DNA of 64,000 nucleotides from Leuconostoc citreum (lineage in GTDB: Bacteria; Bacillota; Bacilli; Lactobacillales; Lactobacillaceae). Location of the stretch: NCBI RefSeq assembly GCF_004354555.1, contig NZ_PUFH01000004.1, forward strand, positions 248,001 to 312,000, written 5' to 3'. The position numbers and the translations under genes are program-made. This document shows, in pieces, positions 1 to 8,626 of this stretch. The notes under the pieces were generated by a model. That model saw only the letters and a list, made by a program, of their open reading frames with translations. It was not told the origin of the DNA and made no database searches. Within the stretch, counting starts at the first letter, position 1. Every line of letters begins with the position of its first letter.

Positions 1-289
1 TTAATAGAGTTACGGCGATTGATAGTACTAAAGTATAGCCAAATAGTGGCATAATTTGCCAACTCACAGTAGCAGCTGACAAAGCCTGCGTATGTAATAA
101 CGGTTGTCGCCACCAAACAATATTGAGACTAACCACAATCACGACAAGTGGCATCCATCGGCGCCAATCAAAAAAACCAGCAGGCGTAAAGTTTTCGTAA
201 CTACGGCGCTCTTGCGGATTGGTTGTGGCGCGTCGTGGTATCACGCGACCATCTGGGAGCTGATGCATTTGTTCATATTGACTATCCAT
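1..289 (-). CDS. Partial membrane protein of unknown family, cut by the window edge
   Basis: Reading leftwards from the ATG at 289, the frame stays open for 96 codons to the edge, so only the N-terminal part is present. The first ~40 residues are polar and rich in Arg and Pro. Hydrophobic stretches follow at about residues 46-60 (MPLVVIVVSLNIVWW) and from about 78 to the edge, suggesting at least two membrane segments. I do not recognise the family. No good SD sits next to the ATG. A TACAAT box at 302-297 lies 7 nt before it, so the mRNA may be leaderless. It is divergent from metK. Confidence 0.6.
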   Translation of the reverse strand, partial: MDSQYEQMHQLPDGRVIPRRATTNPQERRSYENFTPAGFFDWRRWMPLVVIVVSLNIVWWRQPLLHTQALSAATVSWQIMPLFGYTLVLSIAVTLL

Positions 290-402
290 AAGTAATATTG
301 TACCTTAAACCGTAAGTTTTGATGGTACGAGTTTGTGATATTTATGTTACGATTTGCTTTTTTACGCAACCTTTGCTATTCTGAATATACAATTTAAAAC
401 AG

Positions 403-500
403 CTATCAAGAGCAGGTGAGTGATACAGCACTATGACCCTGCACCAACCGGCAAATATGTCAACGCATATTGTGTCACGGTGGTCCATCTGTACAGATAG
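403..500 (+). promoter_or_regulatory. SAM riboswitch, S-box (SAM-I) type, upstream of metK
   Basis: The 5' half carries S-box signatures: ATCAAGAG, GGTGAG, CTATGA and then CCAACC. Visible helices are P1 CTATC (403-407)/GATAG (496-500), P2 GCAGG (412-416)/CCTGC (438-442), and P3 ACCG (447-450)/CGGT (478-481) with AATATG (454-459)/CATATT (466-471). The P4 position is shrunk to a palindrome around 487-498 that overlaps the P1 3' strand, so this is a divergent or P4-less form. An intrinsic terminator follows directly. Known S-boxes terminate transcription of methionine/SAM genes when SAM binds. The metK gene downstream fits that role. Confidence 0.78.
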
Positions 501-510
501 TCGTCACGTT

Positions 511-547
511 AAGCGCGTCCCGACTTATCATTGGGACGCGCTTTTAA
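511..547 (+). terminator. Riboswitch terminator of metK
   Basis: A perfect 11-bp stem, AAGCGCGTCCC / GGGACGCGCTT, closes a 10-nt loop and is followed by a T-rich run. It lies 10 nt after the P1 3' strand of the S-box, as expected of a SAM-controlled expression platform. Confidence 0.85.
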
Positions 548-600
548 TTTGCGGCCAGTAGCTTTTTAATTTGAATTTTGAAGGAGGTCATGTTTTTATC

Positions 601-1758
601 ATGACAAAGTATTTTACATCAGAATCAGTATCTGCGGGGCATCCAGATAAAATAGCCGATCAAATAGCGGATGCGATTTTAGATGCTGTTTTAGCACAAG
701 ATCCTAATGCACGTGCAGCAATTGAAGTGACAACTTCAACAGGCGATGTATCAATTTTTGGTGAATTATCGACATCTGCCTATGTCAATGTTCGGCAAAT
801 TGCGACTGAAACCATTCGTGAAATTGGTTATAATCATGCAGAATTAGGATTCACCGCTGATTCTGTTAATGTATCTAACAAAATTGTCGAACAATCAGGC
901 GATATTGCCCAAGCAGTCGACAATGCTGATGATGACCCAGAACAATTAGGAGCAGGTGATCAAGGCATGGTGTTTGGCTATGCGACAAATGAAACTGATA
1001 GTTATTTGCCACTCACATTAGCCTTATCACACCGTTTGATGCGTAAAATTCGTGATGTGCGTGAAGCGGGCATAGTTGGTTACTTGCGTCCAGATGCTAA
1101 GGCAGAAGTCAGTGTTGAATTGGATGACCAAGATCATATTACACGCATTGCGGCTGTTGTATTATCCACACAACATGATGAAAATGTTTCTCTTGAACAA
1201 TTAAGAAAAGATGTACGTGAATTAGTTATTGACCAAGTATTGCCACAAGAATTAGTTGATGATAAGACAATTTACTATATTAATCCATCTGGTCGCTTTG
1301 TGCTCGGTGGACCGCAAGCAGATTCTGGTTTAACGGGACGTAAAATTATTGTAGATACGTACGGTGGTGCAGCACATCACGGTGGTGGTGCGTTCTCTGG
1401 AAAAGATGCCACGAAAGTAGATCGCTCAGCAGCTTACTTTGCTCGCTATGTTGCAAAAAACCTTGTGGCAGCAGGCGTTGCTGATAAACTCGAGCTTCAA
1501 ATTGCGTACGCTATTGGTGTTGCCCAACCAGTATCATTGAATATTGATACATTTGGCACAGCCAAAATTGACGAAGCTAAAATCCGCGATATTACGGCAG
1601 AACTTTTTGATTTCCGACCATTGGCAATTATTAACCAACTTAATTTACGACGTCCAATCTATAAGCAAACAGCAGCATTTGGTCATTTTGGTCGTACCGA
1701 TATTGATTTACCTTGGGAAGCACTAGACCGTGTCGATGAAATCAAGGCTCGCCTCTAA
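601..1758 (+). CDS. metK: S-adenosylmethionine synthetase
   Basis: Makes SAM from methionine and ATP in the cytosol. The 385-residue protein has the N-terminal GHPDK motif (residues 13-17), the [12 protein letters not shown] signature and the glycine-rich ATP-site signature [17 protein letters not shown], in family order and at normal length. The start is the ATG at 601, giving [17 protein letters not shown]; the upstream TTG at 571 would add ten non-homologous residues. The SD AAGGAGG (581-587) is 13 nt away. A five-codon frame starting at 590 ends with a TGA overlapping the metK ATG. It is controlled by the S-box and terminator upstream and followed by an independently promoted gene. Confidence 0.97.
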
Positions 1759-1780
1759 TTTTTTACCCGCTGGAATATGT

Positions 1781-1786
1781 TAGAAT
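1781..1786 (+). promoter_or_regulatory. Extended -10 five bases before an ATG (leaderless mRNA candidate)
   Basis: TG-T-TAGAAT ends at 1786 and the ATG begins at 1792. Transcription normally starts about 7 nt after the -10, which would be at the ATG itself. Confidence 0.55.
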
Positions 1787-1791
1787 AGGAT

Positions 1792-2730
1792 ATGTTTAAA
1801 AAGCAGTCAACAATTCAATTTTTAATGTTCGGTGTAGCAATTGGCGAGAGCATGACGCAATTGTCTAATAGTCAGCAAGAAGCATTGCTACAACAGCCGA
1901 TGAATTTTCAGCAGGACCTAAGATGGGGTGCCCAAACAAGTTTAGCTTTGACGACGGTCGCTAGCTTATCAAGAGGTTATCAGTTAGCCGATGTCATGAA
2001 CCATTTTCAAAATTGGTACAGAAAACGGCAGTTCGCGCCTGAAAAAACGATCCAACATGTCGACGTGATTACCAAAAAAGCGATGGATAATTATATTAAA
2101 AATCGCGATACCCTGTCTTCAGGTGTTTTTGAGGACACAGCTGATAGCGAAGACATTCTGGTGAGAATGCTACCAGTGGCGCTCTATCTTCATCATGAAT
2201 ATGGGGTCTCATTTATTAATGATGAAATGGCTATGCTGACGTTGCATCGCATTGCTGGATTGACACATAATGATGAGGGCGCATTGGTCAGTGTTGGTAT
2301 GTTAAGTTTGATTGTGAGTCAATTATTAGAAAAACAATCTATTCGCGATGCAGTTGAAAATGGGCTTGCTTTTGGTTTTGAATATTACTCAAGACACAAA
2401 GTGTTTGCTTCTGAATTAAGCGCTTTTGAAGAGTTGAATTTGCCGGACTTTGCTAATATTCCGGTAAGTAATATGACACTTGATGGTCGCAGTGCTAGTA
2501 CACTAGAGGCAGTCATTTGGTCGTTGTTAAATAGTGACAGTTATACCGAAGCGATGCACAACGCGTTCCTACATGGGCATGCAAATAGTGTTGTGCCAAC
2601 GATTGTCAGTGCTATTGCTGCGATTGTTTATCAGGAAGAATTAATATTACAAGCCAGTCAATATCTCGTTTCACGAAAATTGATTGTTGGCGTTGCTAGT
2701 CAGGCAGAACGGTTAGGACGATTTAATTAA
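1792..2730 (+). CDS. ADP-ribosylglycohydrolase-fold protein with eroded metal site
   Basis: This 312-residue protein follows the ADP-ribosylglycohydrolase (DraG/ARH) layout: an N-terminal G-x-A-x-G motif (FGVAIGESM, residues 13-21), a segment matching the usual WTDDT motif, an RMLPVAL segment matching R-x-A/P-PLAL, a THNDEGAL segment, and a C-terminal GHANSVVPTIVSAIAA segment where active members have GGDTDT-IAAI. The acidic metal ligands are missing: WGAQTS replaces W-TDDT (residues 45-50) and GHANS replaces GDTDT. I infer a non-hydrolytic homologue, possibly a binding or regulatory protein. The start has no separate SD and sits 5 nt after a TAGAAT box. It converges on the lipid kinase. Confidence 0.75.
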   Translation: MFKKQSTIQFLMFGVAIGESMTQLSNSQQEALLQQPMNFQQDLRWGAQTSLALTTVASLSRGYQLADVMNHFQNWYRKRQFAPEKTIQHVDVITKKAMDNYIKNRDTLSSGVFEDTADSEDILVRMLPVALYLHHEYGVSFINDEMAMLTLHRIAGLTHNDEGALVSVGMLSLIVSQLLEKQSIRDAVENGLAFGFEYYSRHKVFASELSAFEELNLPDFANIPVSNMTLDGRSASTLEAVIWSLLNSDSYTEAMHNAFLHGHANSVVPTIVSAIAAIVYQEELILQASQYLVSRKLIVGVASQAERLGRFN

Positions 2731-2764
2731 AAAAGATGTTCACGATAACGTGAGCATCTTTTTT
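2729..2764. terminator. Bidirectional terminator
   Basis: AAAAAAGATG-t-TCACG / CGTGA-g-CATCTTTTTT, with A and T tracts on both sides. It separates the convergent genes ending at 2730 and 2767. Confidence 0.85.
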
Positions 2765-2766
2765 AG

Positions 2767-3696
2767 TTAAATCCAAAATGGGTAGGTTTGCAGGGTTGTT
2801 GTAAAAATAAAACTACCATTACCAAGCTCTTCACCATCTAATTGACCTGGTTGGATATCATGCACGTGTATTTGTGCACCTTTTTGTAGTGTAAAATGGT
2901 GTACTTTTTGGTCTTTTAAATGACGACCATCCTTTTTCAAGCCTATAAATAATGTTAAAAAGTGAATAAAAGACATTTTTTCAACAACAATCATGTCTAA
3001 CTGTTCTTCAAACAGATCAGCTTGTGGCAGAATAGCCAAACCACCACCAAAATAAGGTTGGTTGACAATGGTTGCTAAAAATACTTGATGTAGATGATAA
3101 TATTCCTCACCATTTGTAATTGTTACCGGAAAGCTATTTTGATTAAAGAAAGTAGAAAAGGCAGTAAAAGCATAACTCATTGCGCCAAAATGCAATTTGT
3201 TAAAGTATGTTTTCCATTTTGAGTGATTATTTTGAGTAACGACTGCGGCATCAAAGCCCATACCCATGTTATTAATAAAATATTGTGTTGTTTGGTGCGG
3301 CGCTTCACCGATGATTTTGCCGACATTAATCATTTTGGGCTTAACAATTTGTTGTAAACGGTTAATGACTTCATCTGATGAACTAATATGACAAGCACGA
3401 GCGAAATCATTGCCTGTACCGGTAGGAATATAAGCAATAGGCAAGTATTGGTGTCGTTGTATTTGTAATAGACCATTAAGTGTTTCGTTAAGTGTACCAT
3501 CGCCACCGATAACCAGCACCACAGCTTCCGCATCAACCAATGTTTTAGCCAAATTCTTGGCTAAATAAATAGCATGATCCGGATACTCTGTATCAAACCA
3601 TTCGATGACATTAGGCATATTGCGTATATTGTTAGTTACCGCTGTATGTTCACCGTTGCCAGCATGCGGATTATGAATCACATAAAAATTAGGCAT
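2767..3696 (-). CDS. Diacylglycerol-kinase-family lipid kinase (YegS/DgkB-like)
   Basis: 309 residues with the lipid kinase catalytic signature GGDGTLNE (64-71) and the second nucleotide-loop motif PTGTGNDFAR (91-100), followed by the beta-sandwich C-terminal domain ending in QLDGE. The family phosphorylates diacylglycerol or related lipids, recycling lipid head groups released during teichoic acid synthesis. The substrate here is not shown by sequence. A second family member is at 28555-29544, and only that copy has the gatCAB context typical of dgkB. An 18-bp palindrome (AATAAAACT/AGTTTTATT) lies upstream, with a purine-rich AAGG just before the start. The gene is not in an operon with ppcA. 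Confidence 0.88.
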   Translation of the reverse strand: MPNFYVIHNPHAGNGEHTAVTNNIRNMPNVIEWFDTEYPDHAIYLAKNLAKTLVDAEAVVLVIGGDGTLNETLNGLLQIQRHQYLPIAYIPTGTGNDFARACHISSSDEVINRLQQIVKPKMINVGKIIGEAPHQTTQYFINNMGMGFDAAVVTQNNHSKWKTYFNKLHFGAMSYAFTAFSTFFNQNSFPVTITNGEEYYHLHQVFLATIVNQPYFGGGLAILPQADLFEEQLDMIVVEKMSFIHFLTLFIGLKKDGRHLKDQKVHHFTLQKGAQIHVHDIQPGQLDGEELGNGSFIFTTTLQTYPFWI

Positions 3697-3733
3697 TGTC
3701 CTTGTCTTTCAATAAAACTAGTTTTATTGTAAC

Positions 3734-3753
3734 AAAAAAAGCCCATTAGGGCT
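3734..3753 (-). terminator. Terminator of ppcA
   Basis: Read on the minus strand, AGCCC-taat-GGGCT is followed by seven Ts, just after the ppcA stop codon. Confidence 0.85.
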
Positions 3754-3760
3754 ATGCCAG

Positions 3761-5278
3761 TTAACCTAAGAAATGACGAAGTTGTGCCATACGATTAATT
3801 AATGCTGTGACAGCAATTGGGGCACCATCTTTGATTTGAACGACTTGTAGCGCTATTTCTGCGTGTTGTTGTTCTTCTCTGGTTTGTGGGCCAACTTCAA
3901 GGTTGAAAATAGCTTTTAGAATCATAATATCACGTTCGACCTCAGCCCAAGCAGGACTTTGAGTTTTAAGCACTTCAAGTGCATCGAGATTGACATAATG
4001 TGATAATTCTTGGAAATCTTTTTTCATGCTAGGATAATTACGTACAAGGGCGGATAGATGATCGGCGTTTAAGTTTTCTAATGCACGACCGAAACCAATA
4101 AATTCTGGTGGGACACCGATGGAATAAAAGGCGCCAGTAAAGTTAATCGCACGAGGTAATTCGATGCCGTCAACTGACCGAGAATAGCCTAGAACACCCA
4201 CGTGTTGGCGACGGTCACGACGCTTAGGAAAGGCCTTAAAGATTGGTTGCATATCAGGCACCAGTTGATCTAACGTATGAGCGTAGAAGGCCGCGGATTC
4301 TTCAGCAACCTCGGCCAAAATCGTTTGATCTTCAGCTGAGATTTGCAATGGTTCTACGACCGGTAATTTTACTTTCAATTCACTGATGGCACTTTGAACG
4401 TCTTCGATGGGAAAATCATAGCGAAAAGCTGATTGGACAGTCGCTGTTCTCACACCTGGGAATTCTTTAATGTAGCGGTCAATACGCTTTGGTGACAAGC
4501 CACCACGGAAAATAGCAGAGCCTGTACCAGAAATTGGATAAATTTCTATATTTTCTTCGCGCGCAAATTCATGCAGACGTGCAATGGCCAATTTGTTTCC
4601 TGTGATTGAACTCATGAAACCAGCCGTTAATGCTGAATCAGAACCAGCTAGGAAGACACGAAGATACTTAGGACGGAACCCAAAGTGCTTCTCATGGAGC
4701 TGAAGGTATTCTTTTAGAATTTCAGGTGCATGCAGTTGTGTATCGAAATCTTCAAATAATGGAATCATTTCGATGTATGGTGTATTTTTATCTGATCTTG
4801 TAAATTCAACTGATTTAAAGTTAGCCAGCTTTTCAAAAAGCACTTGCATTTCTATTAATTGATCCGCACGTTGCGCCATTGGTAAAATTGTTTCAAATAA
4901 TGGTCGTTGTGCAAAGCCTAAGTCATGTGCAAAATCCTCTGAACTGAGAATTGCGGTCATGGCCTGCATTAAATTATAGCCTTTTTCTTCCCAGATGTTA
5001 GGAAATCGGAAAGTGAGAAATTTATCTCTACCAATTTGATTTGTTTTAAAGTAATCGTATTCGGTGCTAAACAAACGGTCAATGACAGCCGCATCAGCGT
5101 GCTTGCCTTCCCAATCCCACATGTATTCATCAACGTTTAGCTCACTGAAATTTTCAAAAGCTTCATTCATTTCACGGTAAGCGCTGATAAAAGGTTGTTG
5201 AGAAGAATCCCAGAATGGTGCATTAGCGTTATCTGGATGTTGTGTACCCATAATTGTTGGGATTTTTCTTTCTGTCAT
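3761..5278 (-). CDS. ppcA: Phosphoenolpyruvate carboxylase, archaeal type
   Basis: 505 residues, about half the size of the ~900-residue bacterial PEP carboxylases, beginning TERKIPTIMGTQHPDNANAP as in archaeal-type PpcA. It carboxylates PEP to oxaloacetate, feeding aspartate and malate synthesis. Conserved blocks seen include FLAGSDSALTAG, ISGTGSAIFRGGLSP and the C-terminal GFGRALE. In bacteria this form is known from few lineages, Leuconostoc and Oenococcus among them, so it marks the group and suggests ancient transfer. The start has a good SD (AAAGGAG). An extended -10 (TGC-TAGAAT) lies upstream. The gene is monocistronic with its own terminator. Confidence 0.95.
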   Translation of the reverse strand: MTERKIPTIMGTQHPDNANAPFWDSSQQPFISAYREMNEAFENFSELNVDEYMWDWEGKHADAAVIDRLFSTEYDYFKTNQIGRDKFLTFRFPNIWEEKGYNLMQAMTAILSSEDFAHDLGFAQRPLFETILPMAQRADQLIEMQVLFEKLANFKSVEFTRSDKNTPYIEMIPLFEDFDTQLHAPEILKEYLQLHEKHFGFRPKYLRVFLAGSDSALTAGFMSSITGNKLAIARLHEFAREENIEIYPISGTGSAIFRGGLSPKRIDRYIKEFPGVRTATVQSAFRYDFPIEDVQSAISELKVKLPVVEPLQISAEDQTILAEVAEESAAFYAHTLDQLVPDMQPIFKAFPKRRDRRQHVGVLGYSRSVDGIELPRAINFTGAFYSIGVPPEFIGFGRALENLNADHLSALVRNYPSMKKDFQELSHYVNLDALEVLKTQSPAWAEVERDIMILKAIFNLEVGPQTREEQQHAEIALQVVQIKDGAPIAVTALINRMAQLRHFLG

Positions 5279-5415
5279 TGGGGGCTCCTTTAATTGATAC
5301 TTATATCATTCTAGCATACTATGACTTGATTAAAAATAAGAATGTCCAGATTTATTAGAAAACATGATTGTTTTTATTCAAAATGTTCGGAATATACAGT
5401 GGATTTGTTTATATT

Positions 5416-5442
5416 AAAAAAGCACCCAATAGATGGGTGCTT
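5416..5442 (-). terminator. Terminator of rpoY-rnjA
   Basis: Minus-strand reading AAGCACCCA-tctat-TGGGTGCTT then T-rich, immediately after the rnjA stop. Confidence 0.88.
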
Positions 5443-5445
5443 GGT

Positions 5446-7128
5446 TTAAATCATAATTAACATTGGCAAAATCATTGGCTTGCGTGCAGTTTCTTTATAA
5501 AGGAATCTAGATAAGTCATCAATGACAGCTTGTCGAATATCTGCTTCACTGGCATTTGAATTATTCATGATACGACGCATTGTACCAAAAATAATGCGGC
5601 GACCTTCATTAATGAGTTCGCCCGATTCACGCATATAAACAAAGCCACGTGACAAAATATCCGGTCCAGATAGAATTTCTTTCTTTTTTAAATCAATTGT
5701 TGCTGTGACCACCACTAAGCCATCTTGGGATAACTTTTGACGATCATGTAGTACAACAGAACCGATATCACCAATACCTGAGCCGTCAATATAAGTATCG
5801 TCACCAGGAAAATGACCTGCAACACGAGCGTTTTCGCCATCCAAAGCCAAGACATCACCATTTTCTAGGATGAAAGTATGGTCTTTTGGAATATCTAACT
5901 CATGTGCCAAAGAAGCATGGACTTTTAGCATACGGTATTCACCGTGAACTGGCATAAAGTACTTTGGCTTCATTAATGCTAACATCAATTTCTGTTCTTC
6001 TTGACCGCCATGACCAGAAGTATGAATGTTATTGACTTTACCATATATAACATTGGCACCGCCTTCTTCAAGCTTATTGATGACAGCATTGACCGAAGCG
6101 GTATTTCCTGGTATTGGGGAAGATGAGAAAATAACATTATCTTTTGGCTTCAAACGAATTTGCTTGTGTGTACCTTCAGCAATACGTGCTAGAGCGGCCA
6201 TTGGTTCGCCCTGTGATCCAGTAGATAGTATTAATAATTCATCATCAGGTATATGTTTGATTTCTGATTGTTCAACCAACATGTTATCAGGGATGTTCAA
6301 GTAACCAAGGGCACGACCGTTTGTGACCGCAGATTCCATTGAACGGCCGAAAACAGCTATTTTACGCCCATGAGCAATTGCTGCATCAGTTGCCATGCGA
6401 ACACGGTTCATATTAGAAGCAAAAGTTGCAAATATAATGCGACCATGTTCCAACTTGTCAAATATGCGATTAACAGATTTTGCAACCCAAGCTTCAGATT
6501 TCGTCCACTCTGGTCGCTCTGCGTTGGTCGAGTCACTCATCATTAGTAACACGCCTTTTTCACCAAGACGCGCCATTGACCAAAGGTTAGGTGGCTGCTT
6601 TGTTGTTGGCGTCAGGTCAAATTTAAAATCACCAGTTTCGACGATAGTGCCAACAGGGGTGTGTACAGCAACACCAAACACATCAGGAATGGAATGGGTT
6701 GTTCGGAAAAATTCAACATTCAGTTGATCAAATTCTAGAACAGTGCCATCCGTAATTTCGTGTAGTTCAACACGGTTTAACATTTGCTTTTCTTCAAGTT
6801 TGTTCTTGATTAAAGCCATGGCTAATGGGCCGGCATAAACTGGCACATTAACAGCTTGCAAAAAGTAGGCGATAGCACCAATATGGTCTTCGTGTCCGTG
6901 AGTAATGACAAGTGCTTTGACGCGATCGATATTGTCGACTAAATAAGTATAGTCGGGAATAACATAGTCAATACCAAGTAATTCGTCTTCGGGGAACTTA
7001 ATACCCGCGTCAACGACGATAATTTCATCTTGATATTCAATACCATAAGTATTCTTACCAATCTCGCCTAAACCACCTAGCGCATAAACTGCGACTTCGT
7101 TAGGTTTGATATCTACAGAATATGTCAT
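5446..7128 (-). CDS. rnjA: Ribonuclease J1
   Basis: 560 residues, the normal length for RNase J. The metallo-beta-lactamase motif HGHEDH is at residues 77-82 and aligns with HxHxDH, which binds the catalytic zinc ions. A beta-CASP region follows (MSDSTNAERP, FATFASNMNRV, then SGHGGQEE and PVHGEYRML), then a C-terminal domain. It acts as 5'-to-3' exonuclease and endonuclease in mRNA turnover and rRNA maturation. The start MTYSVDIKPNEVAVYALGG lies 3 nt after the rpoY stop with no strong SD of its own, implying translational coupling. The rpoY-rnjA pairing is conserved in Firmicutes. Confidence 0.96.
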   Translation of the reverse strand: MTYSVDIKPNEVAVYALGGLGEIGKNTYGIEYQDEIIVVDAGIKFPEDELLGIDYVIPDYTYLVDNIDRVKALVITHGHEDHIGAIAYFLQAVNVPVYAGPLAMALIKNKLEEKQMLNRVELHEITDGTVLEFDQLNVEFFRTTHSIPDVFGVAVHTPVGTIVETGDFKFDLTPTTKQPPNLWSMARLGEKGVLLMMSDSTNAERPEWTKSEAWVAKSVNRIFDKLEHGRIIFATFASNMNRVRMATDAAIAHGRKIAVFGRSMESAVTNGRALGYLNIPDNMLVEQSEIKHIPDDELLILSTGSQGEPMAALARIAEGTHKQIRLKPKDNVIFSSSPIPGNTASVNAVINKLEEGGANVIYGKVNNIHTSGHGGQEEQKLMLALMKPKYFMPVHGEYRMLKVHASLAHELDIPKDHTFILENGDVLALDGENARVAGHFPGDDTYIDGSGIGDIGSVVLHDRQKLSQDGLVVVTATIDLKKKEILSGPDILSRGFVYMRESGELINEGRRIIFGTMRRIMNNSNASEADIRQAVIDDLSRFLYKETARKPMILPMLIMI

Positions 7129-7131
7129 AGG

Positions 7132-7344
7132 TTAGAATGTTGTCATCTTGAAGTTAGGGTTGGCCTTCTCATAAGTGACGGCCTTATCTGACAACTCTTC
7201 AATAAATTCAACGTTATAGTCAGTGTTTTCTTCAATTATTTCACGTGCTTGTGGTAAACTTTCAGCTGTTAGGTAAAGTGAAAGTGTTGTTTCCCGTTTG
7301 GGATTGCGCTCAGGGTGTTCTTGGTAATAAACTTTGTAAATCAT
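7132..7344 (-). CDS. rpoY: RNA polymerase epsilon subunit
   Basis: A 70-residue protein of the RpoY (YkzG, DUF1447) family, starting MIYKVYYQEHPERNPKRETT and acidic in its second half, as in the family. In Firmicutes it is a small auxiliary subunit bound to core RNA polymerase. Its place directly upstream of rnjA supports the call. SD GGAGG is 5 nt before ATG. A TATAAT box at 7401-7396 on the minus strand is the likely promoter of the rpoY-rnjA operon. Confidence 0.93.
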   Translation of the reverse strand: MIYKVYYQEHPERNPKRETTLSLYLTAESLPQAREIIEENTDYNVEFIEELSDKAVTYEKANPNFKMTTF

Positions 7345-7495
7345 AATGCCTCCAAATAGTGTTTTAATTTTAATTTGTCACGAACGAAAACCTATATTAT
7401 AGTGTACCACATAGCATTTGAAAACGGGAAACTTGTCGACATATTCCTTGCTTATTGGTCCTAATATTGATAAATTGATATAAAGGAATAATTCA

Positions 7496-8050
7496 ATGAC
7501 AGTGCAAGCAATTACAGTATTCATGGGGTCACAACTTGGCAATCAATCGAGCTATATCACGATGGCAAAACAATTAGGTCAAACGATTGCTCAACGGCGT
7601 CTCAAAATGATTTACGGTGGTGGTCGAGATGGTCTAATGGGGATTGCTGCAAGGTCGGCCATGGCTGAAGGTGGCGAAGTTGTAGGTATCTCACCGAATA
7701 ACTTGGCTGAGGAAGCGATAGCTATTGATAGTGTGACGAAACTCATTGAAGTTGCAGATATGGACGAGCGTAAGCGTCTATTAATGGCCTATGCCGATGC
7801 CTTTATTGCGCTACCAGGCGGATTTGGTACATTAGAAGAGATTGCACAAGTGATTAGTTGGGAAAAAATTGGGCTACACCATAAGCCACTGGTATTATTG
7901 AATACAAATGGTTTTTATGATAGTTTGTGGCATTGGCTGATGACGAGTGTGTCCAGTGGTTTTGTGACGCAAAATGATTTAGATAAAATCTACCTTGCGG
8001 ATACTGTCGAGTCAGCCTTAACTTATCTTATTAATGAATCTGACAGATAA
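7496..8050 (+). CDS. LOG-family protein (TIGR00730, lysine-decarboxylase-like fold)
   Basis: 184 residues with both LOG motifs: GGGRDGLMG (41-49) and PGGFGTLEE (107-115), in a Rossmann-like fold. Characterised homologues are phosphoribohydrolases that release free base from nucleoside monophosphates (cytokinin-activating enzymes in plants). The bacterial role is usually unknown, and many are mis-annotated as lysine decarboxylase. SD AAAGGA precedes the ATG. The MarR gene begins 15 nt downstream on the same strand with its own SD, so the two probably form an operon. Confidence 0.9.
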   Translation: MTVQAITVFMGSQLGNQSSYITMAKQLGQTIAQRRLKMIYGGGRDGLMGIAARSAMAEGGEVVGISPNNLAEEAIAIDSVTKLIEVADMDERKRLLMAYADAFIALPGGFGTLEEIAQVISWEKIGLHHKPLVLLNTNGFYDSLWHWLMTSVSSGFVTQNDLDKIYLADTVESALTYLINESDR

Positions 8051-8065
8051 TAGCACGGAGGAAAT

Positions 8066-8530
8066 ATGGCACAATCTGATATGATGGCCGAATTTATTGG
8101 CGTCTATATGTCATCGCTTAAAAATTTAGAAAAATTGATTTCACAGCCAACGAGTGCCTATGGCATTTCTTTTGAACAGTGGTTAATTATGTCGGCCGTG
8201 GCACACAGTCGCACACCATTGACTTTGACAGAAATTGCTGCCGAACGTGGTGTTACCAAGGGCGCGGTCGCGCGTCAACTAAAGCCACTCTTTGAAAAAG
8301 AATATTTACAGCAAGTAACAGACGACAAAGACCGTCGGCGAGTGTTGTTACATCTTACTGAGACAGGCGTAGTGGTTGAGACAACCATTACCGAAAAAGT
8401 TAGCAGTCGTTTCAATAAATGGCTCGGCATTTATGGTTTAGAAGAAGGTAAAAGTTTGTTGGCGCATTTACACCGATTAGAAGACCTAATTGTTAAACCG
8501 GAATTAGCGCATAAAAATATTGAGAAATAA
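8066..8530 (+). CDS. MarR-family transcriptional regulator
   Basis: 154 residues with the MarR winged-helix arrangement: an N-terminal dimerisation helix, then TLTEIAAERGVTKGAVARQLKPLFEKEYL (recognition helix about residues 55-84) and the wing sequence DDKDRRRVLLHLTETG. It likely binds DNA as a dimer and responds to a small ligand. No targets can be named. SD GGAGG with 4-nt spacing. It lies between a LOG gene and efp, and efp has its own promoter. Confidence 0.9.
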   Translation: MAQSDMMAEFIGVYMSSLKNLEKLISQPTSAYGISFEQWLIMSAVAHSRTPLTLTEIAAERGVTKGAVARQLKPLFEKEYLQQVTDDKDRRRVLLHLTETGVVVETTITEKVSSRFNKWLGIYGLEEGKSLLAHLHRLEDLIVKPELAHKNIEK

Positions 8531-8585
8531 GGTTTTTTGTGGTACAATTTTATCTTGTTTGACTACTGCAGAGACAGTTAATTTC

Positions 8586-8594
8586 TGTTATAAT
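8586..8594 (+). promoter_or_regulatory. Extended -10 promoter of efp
   Basis: TG-T-TATAAT, 32 nt before the efp ATG. A TTGACT lies too far upstream (about 24 nt) to act as a regular -35, so the extended -10 is the main signal. Confidence 0.65.
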
Positions 8595-8626
8595 AAACAT
8601 ATTATTTATAAAAGAGGATACTAATC

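Noticed and set aside
104-295. Plus-strand 63-residue frame
   Set aside because: It is the shadow of the minus-strand membrane protein, with no SD or conserved features.
403-500. SMK-box (SAM-III) upstream of metK
   Set aside because: SMK boxes sequester the SD itself. Here the conserved segments and the separate terminator match S-box organisation.
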